From the NCBI GenBank assembly GCA_028565635.1, contig JAOXYB010024102.1, positions 1 through 16,302 on the forward strand: a stretch of 16,302 nt of DNA, in the 5' to 3' direction. A model generated the notes under the pieces. The model was not told the DNA's origin. It saw only the letters and a list, made by a program, of their open reading frames with translations, and ran no database searches. Each line of letters begins with the position of its first letter. The first letter of the stretch is position 1. Position numbers and translations under genes: made by a program. Positions 6,301 through 14,500 of the stretch are shown piece by piece. Origin of the DNA: Phoronis ovalis (taxonomy: Eukaryota; Phoronida; Phoronidae).

Positions 6301-7560
6301 GGATCGGTTGTGTGGCTCGAATAGCTTGCAATTTTTATCCAGATTGGTGTTATTTTGGAAAACAATGATTTGCGCAAAACCTTTTTTTATTTACCTTCAT
6401 GTTTTCTTTTTAATTCTTTTCTCGTAGTTAGGATGGAACTTGTGCCAGGGTTAGCATCTGCATTAGTAGTATTTGCTTCAATTACTTCATCTAAATAAAA
6501 ATTATATATTGTACACTGAAATAAATGATGCAGTGTGTTAACTGTTACGGACTTTAGTTAAGTAGTATACAACTAGAGTATGTTTCAACCTTTTTATCAC
6601 TAAAACGTTTTTGAGATTAGTGTTTTACAGATTTCAGGGTGACATAGGATATACTATCTATTTCATTATTCACAACTGAAAGGCAGATTAAGCCAACATT
6701 TGTACTGTATGAGCAATTTTGAAAACTGCAGTCCAGGTTATATCAGGAACACGACTTAATGCATACCTGATTGTGCACACATTACTCTGGGGTCATACTC
6801 CTTAATAATTTCCACAATCTTAGGTAGAGTAGCTCTTTCAAACAGGTCTACGAGTTTACTATAGCCACCATTCCGCCAGCTTACTTCGTATCCTTTTGAT
6901 TCAAGTTTATCTATTAAATCCCAAAACTTAGTTATTGGTTCTATTTCACCTTTCCTAAAAAAATATTAATTCTCACAGGTGGTACATGATCGTTTTCACT
7001 TTTTTCAAATAATGTTAAATAAAGAATGCTATAAAAATGTCTCAACTTGTTAACACGGTATATTTGTACTGTAGGCTCGGAAGGTACTCAGATTGTTGTC
7101 GGTTAAATTTTTTGGATTTAAGTTATTCAGTGTGTAAACTTTTCTTTTATTTTTAGAATGTTATTGCTCTTAAATGTGATGTGCTTCCTCATTGCCTGCT
7201 ATATATTAATCGTTTAGACAGCTTCAAAGTTTAACTTACTTTCATTGCTTTTGTTAATTAGCATAAAATTGACCCCTTCTAACAGTTATTACCTTTAGAT
7301 GTGTAAGCAATGGATCGGATAGTCCAATACGTACCCAAAAATCCTTAAATATTCTCTCATATTGTTACGGGGTTCAATTAAAGTGACGAATAGCTCTACT
7401 TACTTAAGGTATGCACGACACAAATACTTGATGTCGTCAAAGTCCTTCGACGTCAAATCTCTACCTATGTTCAATAATAAGGTGGCATGAAGCTCTGCTT
7501 TGGTCTCCATTATGATTTTTTTTAGATGTCAAATACAGTCTTCAAGAAATGACAATTCTC
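1232..7560 (-). CDS. DED-NACHT NLR-like gene locus (multi-exon, probably frameshifted)
   Basis: This is the whole locus of a predicted intracellular NLR-like immune receptor. Seen in sequence: seven or eight minus-strand open segments with GT...AG borders. The phases fit throughout: exon 1 leaves 2 nt, exons 2, 3 and 4 each leave 1 nt, and exon 5 leaves 2 nt. Domain order is DED, linker, pre-NACHT helical segment, Walker A, Walker B, sensor 1, winged helix, unrecognised C-terminus. The model totals about 990 residues if the single frame break near 3332-3358 is ignored. From family knowledge, NACHT NTPases oligomerise on ATP binding and DEDs recruit DED adaptors or caspases, so cytosolic signalling in immunity or cell death is the likely role. 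No leucine-rich repeats are clear. The long open reading frame without other stops argues for recent function; the frameshift and one nonsense codon at an exon edge argue for decay or assembly error. Confidence 0.75.
3330..3580 (-). CDS. Exon 6b: NACHT P-loop (Walker A) segment, ends in a premature stop
   Basis: The open frame from 3580 reads DVDICKIFHPSYSSTSSPSS, then NYVLIEGNAGTGKTTLSKKM, then AYTWARGKGKG and VFLLKVRDLTGNL. GNAGTGKTT is a perfect Walker A motif (GxxGxGKT) that binds nucleotide phosphates. LSKKMAYTWA and FLLKVRDL are standard NACHT context. The frame then runs into TGA at 3332-3330, while the continuation of the domain (KLLPEDF...) lies in a different frame. The start depends on splicing: the first AG (3587-3586) puts a TAA at the second codon, and only the second AG (3582-3581), used after exon 6a, keeps the frame open. 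Confidence 0.7.
3332..3358 (-). other. Frame break between Walker A and Walker B
   Basis: Upstream protein frame reads ...RDLTGNLM and downstream frame reads MTQKLLPEDF..., with both halves of one NACHT domain in different frames. A net change of +1 or -2 nt near ATGAATGACTC joins them. Related proteins usually have five or six residues between the LM-type pair and LLPEDF, so a 2-nt loss fits a little better than a 1-nt gain. A donor-like AAG|GTACGT lies just upstream, but the only nearby acceptor would make a 16-nt intron, which is too short. Confidence 0.65.
3541..3929. repeat. Diverged direct tandem duplication (two copies, offset 185-204 bp)
   Basis: Copy 1 spans about 3541-3726 and copy 2 about 3727-3929. 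Shared blocks include GTAACTGGGATG with AATATTTTG and AGATATCAA (3546 and 3731), CGTAATTAAT (3651 and 3855), and TTAxTGTAATxTTA near 3698 and 3901. The offset grows from 185 to about 204, so indels have accumulated. The unit contains the intron end and the first codons of the NACHT exon. A possible third, weaker copy of the exon start lies near 4009-4045. Confidence 0.65.
3718..3770 (-). CDS. Exon 6a: upstream copy of the duplicated NACHT-exon start
   Basis: The acceptor ATATTTTAG (AG at 3772-3771) is followed by G AAA GAA ATT GAT. With exon 5 this gives WKEIDIYKIFHPSYSYST. The consensus-like donor CAG|GTATCA (GT at 3717-3716) leaves phase 1, which is in frame with an exon beginning at 3580. 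The segment is a second copy of the DIxKIFHPSYS start seen at 3541-3585. Without the donor the frame stops soon after, so this copy alone cannot carry the NACHT domain. It is either a real duplicated mini-exon or a non-functional relic. Confidence 0.4.
4142..4300 (-). pseudogene. Possible helix-turn-helix fragment in the intron before the NACHT exon
   Basis: A 52-codon stop-free minus-strand segment contains KGLTADKIAEKHNIKVKFMN and then NIKHKQDKNCRCTKARKGN. LTADKIAEKHNI resembles the first helices of transposase-type or regulatory helix-turn-helix domains (L-T-x-x-x-I-A-x-x-x-x-x-I/V). It has no start codon near its beginning and its phase does not fit exon 5 through an obvious AG. It is most simply a relic of an inserted element, or chance. 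Confidence 0.2.
4444..4606 (-). CDS. Exon 5: pre-NACHT segment
   Basis: A strong acceptor, TTTTTCTGTTTTCAG (AG at 4608-4607), and a strong donor, TTG|GTGAGT (GT at 4443-4442), bound a 163-nt exon. It encodes residues 144-197, starting EPDDILEFVVSKLKTHY and containing VTPVLWNKGFKVALDKIYTT and LTVIDRQNRKDS. The pattern LK-x-x-Y, then P-x-x-W, then a short helix with hydroxyl-rich IYTxLxVID, is the segment commonly found just before the P-loop in invertebrate NLR proteins. The exon enters in phase 1 and leaves in phase 2 (TG), which requires a G-first exon next to give tryptophan. That is exactly what the acceptor at 3771 supplies. Confidence 0.65.
5462..5560 (+). repeat. Dispersed repeat copy related to 720-945, inside NLR intron 4
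   Basis: This is the shorter partner of the repeat at 720-945, in the same orientation, with the same two sequence blocks in the same order. It lies in the 1.6-kb intron between exon 4 and exon 5. The 76-codon plus-strand open frame across it (5307-5537) shows no recognisable domain and is not annotated as a gene. Confidence 0.3.
5952..6303. repeat. Inverted repeat pair, 31-nt arms with one mismatch, flanking micro-exon 4
   Basis: The arm at 5952-5982 (starting TCCTATTCATCA, ending CATGTTGTCA) is matched on the opposite strand by 6273-6303 with 30 of 31 identical bases. Weaker similarity continues outside the arms (ATACACC versus ACACAACC). The 290-nt centre contains exon 4 and its acceptor. 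This could be a short MITE-like insertion or a local inverted duplication. No clear target-site duplication was seen. Confidence 0.55.
6221..6259 (-). CDS. Exon 4 (possible): 39-nt phase-1 micro-exon
   Basis: The acceptor is GGTTGTAG (AG at 6261-6260) and the donor is CAAG|GTGGGT (GT at 6220-6219). It encodes GHPFVWDSEVQCQ in the correct phase (1 to 1). The acceptor has a weak pyrimidine tract. The exon also lies inside the 31-nt inverted repeat pair at 5952-5982 and 6273-6303, so it may be part of an inserted or locally inverted segment. Exon 3 can splice straight to exon 5 in frame without it. Treat it as optional. Confidence 0.35.
6395..6490 (-). CDS. Exon 3: hydrophilic linker after the DED
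   Basis: The acceptor is TTTTATTTAG (AG at 6492-6491) and the donor is GAAG|GTAAAT (GT at 6394-6393). The 96-nt exon is symmetrical, phase 1 at both ends, so it can be skipped without shifting the frame. It encodes residues 99-130: DEVIEANTTNADANPGTSS, then ILTTRKELKRKHE. The sequence is polar, low in hydrophobic residues and ends in a basic cluster, as expected for a flexible linker between an effector domain and a NACHT module. No domain is recognised. Support comes from open frame, splice sites and phase, not homology. Confidence 0.55.
6767..6954 (-). CDS. Exon 2: C-terminal half of death effector domain
   Basis: The acceptor is TTTTTTTAG (AG at 6956-6955) and the donor is CAG|GTATGC (GT at 6766-6765); 188 nt stay open. 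Residues 37-98 of the spliced model begin KGEIEPITKFWDLIDKLESK and continue to helix 6, LVDLFERATLPKIVEIIKEY, then DP. The segment EPITKFWDLIDKLESKG fits DED helices 3 and 4, and LVDLFERATL fits the helix 5/6 region where most DEDs carry RxDL. Here that motif reads R76-A-T-L79, so the usual aspartate is threonine. The exon ends in phase 1 and joins exon 3 through a GAT codon. A CARD or another death-fold member is the alternative, but the IGxxL and LC signature of exon 1 favours DED. Confidence 0.72.
7404..7510 (-). CDS. Exon 1: start codon and N-terminal half of death effector domain
   Basis: The ATG is at 7510-7508, and 35 codons plus 2 nt run to a strong donor, AA|GTAAGT, with GT at 7403-7402. 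The peptide starts METKAELHATLLLNIG and continues with RDLTSKDFDDIKYLCRAYL. This matches helices 1 and 2 of a DED, whose hallmark is IGxxLxxxDLxxLKFLC followed by a basic or aromatic stretch. The start was chosen because the frame has no useful upstream ATG and an acceptor lies 50 nt upstream, leaving a short 5' UTR. Splicing to the exon at 6954 completes a lysine codon (AA plus G) and continues the DED without a break. DED assignment rests on pattern recognition rather than a profile search. Confidence 0.72.
7511..7560 (-). other. 5' UTR segment of exon 1 with upstream splice acceptor
   Basis: On the minus strand a pyrimidine-containing acceptor, ATATTTTACAG (AG at 7562-7561), precedes the start codon by 50 nt. 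This suggests that at least one non-coding 5' exon lies further upstream, at higher coordinates. No promoter for it was recognised with confidence in 7600-10800. Confidence 0.4.
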
Positions 7561-10500
7561 CTGTAAAATATATATTCATAATCAACTCAAAATTGCTATC
7601 AGCATTGCTGTAATAAGATATTATTAAAGCGTGTTTGTAACGGCTTAGCTATTTTAGGTTAGTCTAAATCGACACATAATGTTCACTTATCTAAATACCA
7701 AGAACATATATTTATATTAATACTAAGACATATCATTAAACTACATTTACAGACAAGGCGTGCATTCAGTCAGACGTATTGTGTTTTGTAAATGTTCCTT
7801 GTTTTTACTTCATGGGTTTCGTTTCCGGTGAATAACACTGTAAATCTAAGCACTTATCACGTGTAGATTATCTGTTTAAGGTATGGTTTAAACGATGTAG
7901 ATATAAGCATCTTACTTTGCTTAAATGGCCCCAATATTGTTATAATATCTGTGCAATACAATTAAACAGGTTGAAAGGCTGTAGTCATATTGAGCTGGAA
8001 GTTCACAACTTTGATGTAAAAACAGTTCTTAATATTTAAAGTATGTTTAACATGTTTAAACTGCTAAATAAATGTTTATCTCAATTTGTTATGAAGGATG
8101 TGTTAGAACTGTATAGTAATAAACATAGATATCAGCTGTTACCTTGTTTTGTGATTGTAAAACGGGATCTTAGTCAAAGTAAATATCCATAGTGTTTTTA
8201 ATATTCAAATCGCCGATATTCTAAGAATGATATTGTTATTTAATTTTGTCACTAAAATGCTAAAACAACATTGGTCTTTAAGGATAATTGTCCTGCTTAT
8301 AGATTTATCTTTTTTGAACATGATAGTGCAATAACTTAATTATTGTTCAAATATTAACAATGTTAATGTATCTATTTAGTTGTCAAAGATTGACACCACG
8401 AACAAATCAGTATACATACGAAAACATTCTATCCAGGCTAATAATAGTTCAGGAAAATTGAGACACAATCCATGCATGGTTTGTAATAAAACGTCATATT
8501 ATTTAGAAATAAAGCGATCATGTCAGTAACCTAAGTTAAGCTATTAGCGTGCATTAAATTAAGGCTGTATTAAGGAAAGGGCCGAAAATAACACTTTACC
8601 CTTAATTAGTTTGGGGAAATCTATTTTAGAACCCTGCGAAAGAAACATTCGTTCTTTACTCTAAAATGGTTGTTTGCATGTTATACATTTGAGTTTTTAT
8701 GGTCTTTGTTGTATATTTTTCACATATTAAAACTTTTGTATAAAACTATTTTCATGAATTCTAATTTAGAAATCATTTGACATTTTCCCATCAGATGGCG
8801 CCATCAGTTATTAACAATTTTAGTAATTACTGATTAAAGTAAGTATACACAGCTTTAAAATCTCGATACGCGGGTAAGAAAAAAAAGTAATCAGGGTTTC
8901 TATTTCAATAAATTTACAACATAACTGTTGAGTTGCATAATAATCGTTGAAAAAAAATCATCCTTACCGAAATACAAAGCCACATGGAATGAAAAAAAAA
9001 ATCTCGCAAAAACATCGGTTGCTGCTAATCGCTCGCTCCTCTACGTTTTTCTGGAGATCTCTTAGATGACATTTTTAAATGTTCTGCTACTTTTTATTTA
9101 AAACTTGCAATTGTCATTACATAATTATGCCTTGTGGAACAGTTTTTACATGTTGCTATTTTTCCTTTGCATTGCAGGCTCACATAAGAAAGGGAACTGC
9201 TTATGAATTCTCAAAATTGACTTTACTAATGTTAATTAAAAGGACAATTAGAATACTTCGATTTTTAAAAGTTACAATTAATATTTTTCATACGGCTAAA
9301 TTTTACAAATTAAAGAATAAATAAATCAAGAATCAAGCTATCATTACCTGCATCCTCTTATCTGTATACACCTGACAACTTATATTTATTTTGATGCTAT
9401 TTTAATGGCAATAAGATTAAGAGTATATTTTCTAGCTTTTTAGTGAAATTACAAGATCTGATCAATATTTTTCATACAATTCATTGCCATATAATAAATT
9501 CAAGCATAATATTTACATTAAACTGATAGTGCTGAATTGCTTTCTCGTTTTTTACTGAAAGCAATTTTCACAATTTCAGTGTATTAAATTCGTCCAGCTG
9601 AAAGCAAGATTGAGACATCATAACAAGATTATTAGAAATAATTAATTGTTTCGCGATGGTATTACTATTACAATGGTTACATACTAGTACTTAAAAGAAA
9701 CAGCCAAGTACCTCTATCTGTATATTTATAATGTATTTATATATTTTTAGTAAAGACTGTAGTTGTTCCAAATAATGTATTTGATTTCATTTTCACAACT
9801 TCACATTATTTATAGTCATACGATGAAGTCTACACTATCTTCACCAAATCCGCCAGTTCACTACATCTGATGTAGTGCTTTACAAAACATGTAAGGATGC
9901 ATGTTTTTATGCTTTGTCTTCTACATATTTATGTTCAACATATTTCTCTTGCTTTTTCACACTTTTTGACACAGTAATTCTGACGTCATTTTTAGATGAT
10001 TGAAAAGATACTTTGAAGAAGAAGACAATCCTTAAAAATAAACCTTAAAAATAAAATGTTGTGACGACTAATAATCAATAATTAACATACTACCAGTCTG
10101 GTGTCGTAGGCATGTATCATGGCACCAGTGTTTCAGCAAGAACGTAATCTTTCATTAGGAATTCATACTGCACAACCTTACAAGAGTATAAACCAGTAAA
10201 CACGTTTCTGTTTATAATATCCAGCAATATATATTTCACGTTGTTGTATTCCTTTTCAAGTATTTGACAAAAACAATTTTACATGGTGACATTTAGGGAA
10301 CATAGTGAAGTTTAACTATGAATATTCTAACTCAGCACGGGAATAGGCATTAAAGCAATTCAACATATTTACTCTAGATTCCACATTCATAAATAAAGAC
10401 GGTATCATGTTTGGCCGCAAAGTTAATAACAATCAGGAAGAAACTAGCATCGTAATTATTTGTCAGATGTCCTTAGATATATGTAGAACAGATGTCATAT

Positions 10501-10830
10501 GAGCCTGACATATCAAATGTTTTGCAAACTAAAAGTAAAAATACAATTAAAATCCTCAAAACTTATTTCTATATATAATGGCTTTAAAAAGTATCAATTG
10601 CTACCAGAAACTACTAGTAAACTAGATAAATTATTAGACAGATATCACTGATAATTCGTGTCCAACAAAGTGGGTCAGTATAAAACTATTTAGGTGAATG
10701 AAAAATGATGTAATATCATAATTAGTGGTTGTTACACAGTTCTGGTTCTTGCTGATCTATTCTTGTATTAATTATCTTGTAACATTAGCTGGAGACCGAG
10801 ATAGATCGTGATACATTGAAGAAAGCAACC
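7561..10830. other. Gene-free AT-rich interval upstream of the NLR gene
   Basis: Both strands are broken by frequent stops. The longest plus-strand frame (9079-9324) follows an acceptor-like TTTGCATTGCAG at about 9178 but shows no domain and ends in AATAAATAAA. A perfect 12-bp palindrome, GATGGCGCCATC, is at 8794-8805. The block AATATTTTTCATA is repeated near 9280 and 9463. A non-coding 5' exon and promoter of the NLR gene may lie here, but I could not place them. Confidence 0.4.
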
Positions 10831-11046
10831 TTACCTAACGTCCACTTACTGGAAATTTGTTATTTTATATTAGCATTTAGACTTGCTCAAGTCCCCAAAA
10901 AAAAAAAAAAAATGTTTATTCTCTTTTTTATGTCTTTTACATCAGTGTTTTTAATTATCTTGCAAATTTTTTTTTTTTTACTATCATATATGTTTGGTGT
11001 TTGGCGTTCGCAAACCTTCCAGTGATATGAATAATTCATGACCTTG

Positions 11047-11076
11047 TGACGTCATATTTAAAATATTGGTCACGTG
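11047..11076 (+). promoter_or_regulatory. CRE, inverted CCAAT and E-box cluster, left arm
   Basis: TGACGTCA (11047-11054) is a full cAMP-response-element palindrome. ATATTGG (11063-11069) contains an inverted CCAAT box, and CACGTG (11071-11076) is an E-box. The same three motifs recur in mirrored order at 11264-11311, so their conservation is shared by descent or maintained together. Actual binding is inferred. Confidence 0.35.
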
Positions 11077-11108
11077 ACAATAACATATATACATATGGCG
11101 CTCAACTT

Positions 11109-11231
11109 TTAATTCGCGAAAATCGGAAGAAGAATTCTATAAATTGCCTCCACAACCTTCCGCTGCTCTTCATACAGTGCTTCGAAGCCTACACAACGAA
11201 TTACATGCTCAATTGCTCTCTCAGTATCCAT
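11109..11231 (-). pseudogene. RecQ-like helicase N-terminal fragment (40 codons)
   Basis: ATG at 11231-11229 opens MDTERAIEHVIRCVGFEALY, then EEQRKVVEAIYR, then ILLPIFAN and a stop at 11111-11109. The run of a short helix, CxxxGFxxLxxEQxxVVxAI, resembles the stretch before the Walker A motif in RecQ-type helicases (a Q-motif-like EQ), a family often multicopy in invertebrate genomes. The expected G-K-D-V and GKS P-loop do not follow; after VVEAI the sequence turns into unrelated residues and stops. It is thus a truncated or captured first exon. Alternatively GTG-less intron sequence starts after VVEAI, but no good donor is seen there. Recognition is by pattern only. Confidence 0.35.
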
Positions 11232-11263
11232 TTTATAACGAAAGATATGCAACAAAAATGTAA

Positions 11264-11311
11264 CACGTGTGATCAACGATAATTCCAATATGGCGGATAT
11301 AGGTGACGTCA
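11264..11311 (-). promoter_or_regulatory. E-box, CCAAT, CRE cluster upstream of the helicase-like ATG, right arm
   Basis: CACGTG (11264-11269), CCAATAT (11285-11291) and TGACGTCA (11304-11311) lie 33-80 nt upstream of the minus-strand ATG at 11231. ATGGCGG at 11290-11296 resembles a YY1-type promoter motif. The layout is that of a TATA-less promoter firing on the minus strand. It mirrors the left-arm cluster. Confidence 0.35.
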
Positions 11312-11570
11312 ACCCCCGGAATTCAGGATGGTGTAAGGTGGCGCTACGGTCGCCAGTGCAAACTTTGCAAGTCCTTGTGCACGGCTGACACCCAACATAT
11401 ATATATATTTATGATACTAAACAAATTTTTCGAGATAATTAAAAACACTGATGTAAAAGACATAAAAAAGAGAAATAAACATAATACTTTCTTTAAGTTT
11501 ACAAGGACTTTTGCAAGTCTAATTAGCATTTTGAAATGCAATATTTCAGTCACTTTTTATGCAGACCTCG

Positions 11571-14500
11571 GATACAGACAAATAATTTTCATTCGGAGAT
11601 AATTGGTTGAGACCATTTATAAACCATCATGACTAACCTTGTTTAAAGATCACACTTTTTGGATTAAACATTTATTTTGAAAAAAATATAGAATATATAA
11701 ACGTTCTGTGGAAACACTCATTATTGGGTGGCTTTTTTTAATGTGGCAGCCATGTTGGATAACAATTCCTAGGACCACTCTTTAAGTAATAATTATAACA
11801 ATATTCACAAAGTCAAAGAACGCAATTACGTGTCCAATGATTATTCTATTTGCCATCCATATTGGTTTTTGTGGCCATTTTGAAAAATCTCACCTGAGCT
11901 TCATATCCAAATATCTAACTCATCATTTGTGCGATAATTCTTGCTTCTGTAACAAATATGCGACTCACCCTTATTTCTTTATTTAATATAGCTGGACGAA
12001 ATTATTTTTTAATCCCACATCCTAGTCTTAGCCCTAGCACCACACAGATTCTATCTCCTATAGCTGCCTATGCTAAAGAAACAAGTAATAAAATATATTC
12101 ACTTAGAATTCATCTATTACAAAACCAACACAAACCAGGCGTTTGTTCCAAGCCCAAAATCTGACACCAAGTTGCAATACAGAAATGGCAAGGCTTAGGT
12201 TGCTGTAGAAATCTGTCATGAAGGGGGCAGAATTTATAACATACAGCTGCATGCCGTTATCTAAAAAGAAGAAAAACTAAGAAATCCAACAAGTAGTAGA
12301 CGACTCATAAGAAATAAAGCGTGTACAACATTACATATTTCTAATAGAGATATCATTATAAATGAGAAAACATGTTAATTGGGATTAAACATCCTTATCA
12401 TTTTCAGCTGTTACTTTATATCTTTATGCTCAAAAGTATGACTATTGACAATGTATTCTATTAATTCAAAATGTAGTTGCTGTGAAAAATCTGCCAGTTG
12501 GTTTACTTTTTGGGTATCAAAAATGGATTTCCACGGATTTTCGAGTATGGTTCTAGGTTTGAAAAGGTTCGTAATGCAGGGGGTAATCGTGTAAAGTCGC
12601 TGTTACAAGACTATAAACCTCACCTTTACTAGGTCTTAACTGGGTCGCCGCATATTAAGATTATGTGAAAATGCATTTAAAGATACCTTTAAAATTAATC
12701 ACTAACTATTTGATTATAAACTTCGACCTGAACTATATCTGATTAACAACTGTAGAATCACTATGCAATGATAAATATCAAATAGACAATGCCGCTCTGT
12801 CGCTATTTGACTTTAGAGATGACAATTTTGTCAAAGATATAAAGTATGTCTGTTTGAAAATGGGTACCATTGTACTATTGTTTTAGTAAAAATTGCAATG
12901 CAAACTGATTAAAAATTAAAAGAAGTTAGAAGGATCATCAGTGGTATCTAAAAATGTATTTTATTATTCTAAATCATCAATACATTCACAATTAGAATAA
13001 TTTAAAGTGTTGAAATATCCGTGGAGGTCGAAAAAATCCTGTAAAATGGTCCTATTTCTTGGAGTTACATGATTTAATATTCTCAAATGTTTTATTGGTC
13101 ATAGAGTTCATAGTGTTGGAGCAAATTTTGTTACAATTTTTACACTCCCGCTGTATATAGAAATATTTACGTACCCTAATCTCAAATGCAATGTCAACTA
13201 AATTTCACCTATCAATAGTTTAAACAGATTTTTTTCCCTTCCATTATGTAGCGCGTGTTTGTTTTTTCCGTATTGTTCTATATATAATATGAGAAAGCTG
13301 GGTAATAGGGAAAAACAAGATTGCAATTGCAAGTGTTTCGTAATGAGATTACTAATTTATTTAAGCCACCAAGTTGAGCGCGCTTAACAATGGGAACAGG
13401 CCTTAAGATATTCCATGTGACACATTAGTCATAGTAATCTAATAATCTGTTTCATCATACTCTGTAAACGCTACTTTGGATCAGTTAGTAAGGCTCTAAG
13501 TAACACAATTTTAGCTTTCACGCTAATTTGATCCGTCAGGTATTATAACGCATTGGCCTTAAAACACCTACATCTTAAAATTTGTACATTTTGACCAGAA
13601 GTCAGAGGTGTGATAAACAATAAACAGTTTATACAAATGCATGTAAGGCCCTAAGTATTATCAGATGTTAGTATATACACTAGTATATTCATAATCATTA
13701 TATAAGCTTAATTTTCTATTAAATTACCTTCCAATTACTCCCATCTTATCGAACAGCACCACTAAACAACCTCGTTAACTTATAGATTAACTTCACCGTC
13801 AGATATGCATTCCCGAAGCTTCAAACAATTGACTTTGACCCGCTGAACGGATGTTAAAATAATTAGTATACACAATATAGCAGCCCCCATCATCCAGTTA
13901 CTTCTGGTTACACTGTGTTATCGATTTTACAATCTATTTCATAGTTTGTACCAATACAATTGCAATAACGTAAGAAATATAACATGATAACATAAATTAA
14001 ACTCATCCTGGAGACGTCGTAGCACAATTTTGTACCGTGCATTGTCATTTAACCGCAAACTAGAGTTACAAATGGCTATTTCGGGTTTTCCAACCTTTTT
14101 TGGACATCCAGGCTTCCTCTAATACATCTGCTTGTGAGGGAGGCTAACTCGAAGCAGGAATGTTAAATACAACAACTTTGTCCTGCTTTAAGGAGCTAAT
14201 TAACTCTTAGCATTGTTTGATCAAGCCATATATAATTCTCAATATTTAAATCAACAACGTATATGATTTTCTGTTTTTATTCTTAGCCCTAGTCCAGAGA
14301 AGATATTATTTTGTAAGTCACAATGCAACCAGATTGCAGCTGATGTGTTATTAATGTTTTTGTCATTTCAAAAAGTGTCCAGTTACTGCTTGGGAGAACG
14401 ATGTGAGCAAGAAAGGCTGGTATTTTGTTAACAAATAATTAACTGATATATTTAATAGTTAAATCAGGAATTTGTATGATTTTTTTGTATTTCTTGTTAA

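Larger units (their letters stand above)
10834..11570. mobile_element. Fold-back element: long inverted arms around a helicase-like fragment
   Basis: The left arm (about 10834-11076) and the right arm (about 11264-11570) are inverted copies. The core at 10912-10960 matches the reverse complement of 11433-11482 over 49 bases with one T insertion. Outside it, TTAGACTTGC and AAGTCC blocks match; inside it, TGTTTGG/TGTTGGG and GCAAAxxTT blocks match. Nearest the centre both arms carry TGACGTCA, ATATTGG and CACGTG in mirrored order. Arms differ by indels, including a 16-A run only on the left. A non-autonomous DNA transposon or an inverted duplication of a promoter region would explain it. No transposase or certain target-site duplication is visible. 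Confidence 0.6.

Noticed and set aside
6144-6377. 77-codon minus-strand frame across the micro-exon 4 region
   Set aside because: It reads through predicted splice borders; only the 6221-6259 part has fitting borders and phase.
9079-9324. 81-codon plus-strand frame with an acceptor-like site in it
   Set aside because: It is AT-driven (many I, L, K, F), matches no domain and has no donor or partner exon.
10897-10912. Run of 16 A as the tail of a retrotransposed copy
   Set aside because: It sits inside the left arm of the fold-back element, without a gene body before it or a target duplication around it.
10816-11602. Separate short proteins sharing the phrase FMSFTSVFLII on the two strands
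   Set aside because: The shared peptide is explained by the inverted repeat at the DNA level; there is no independent evidence of coding.
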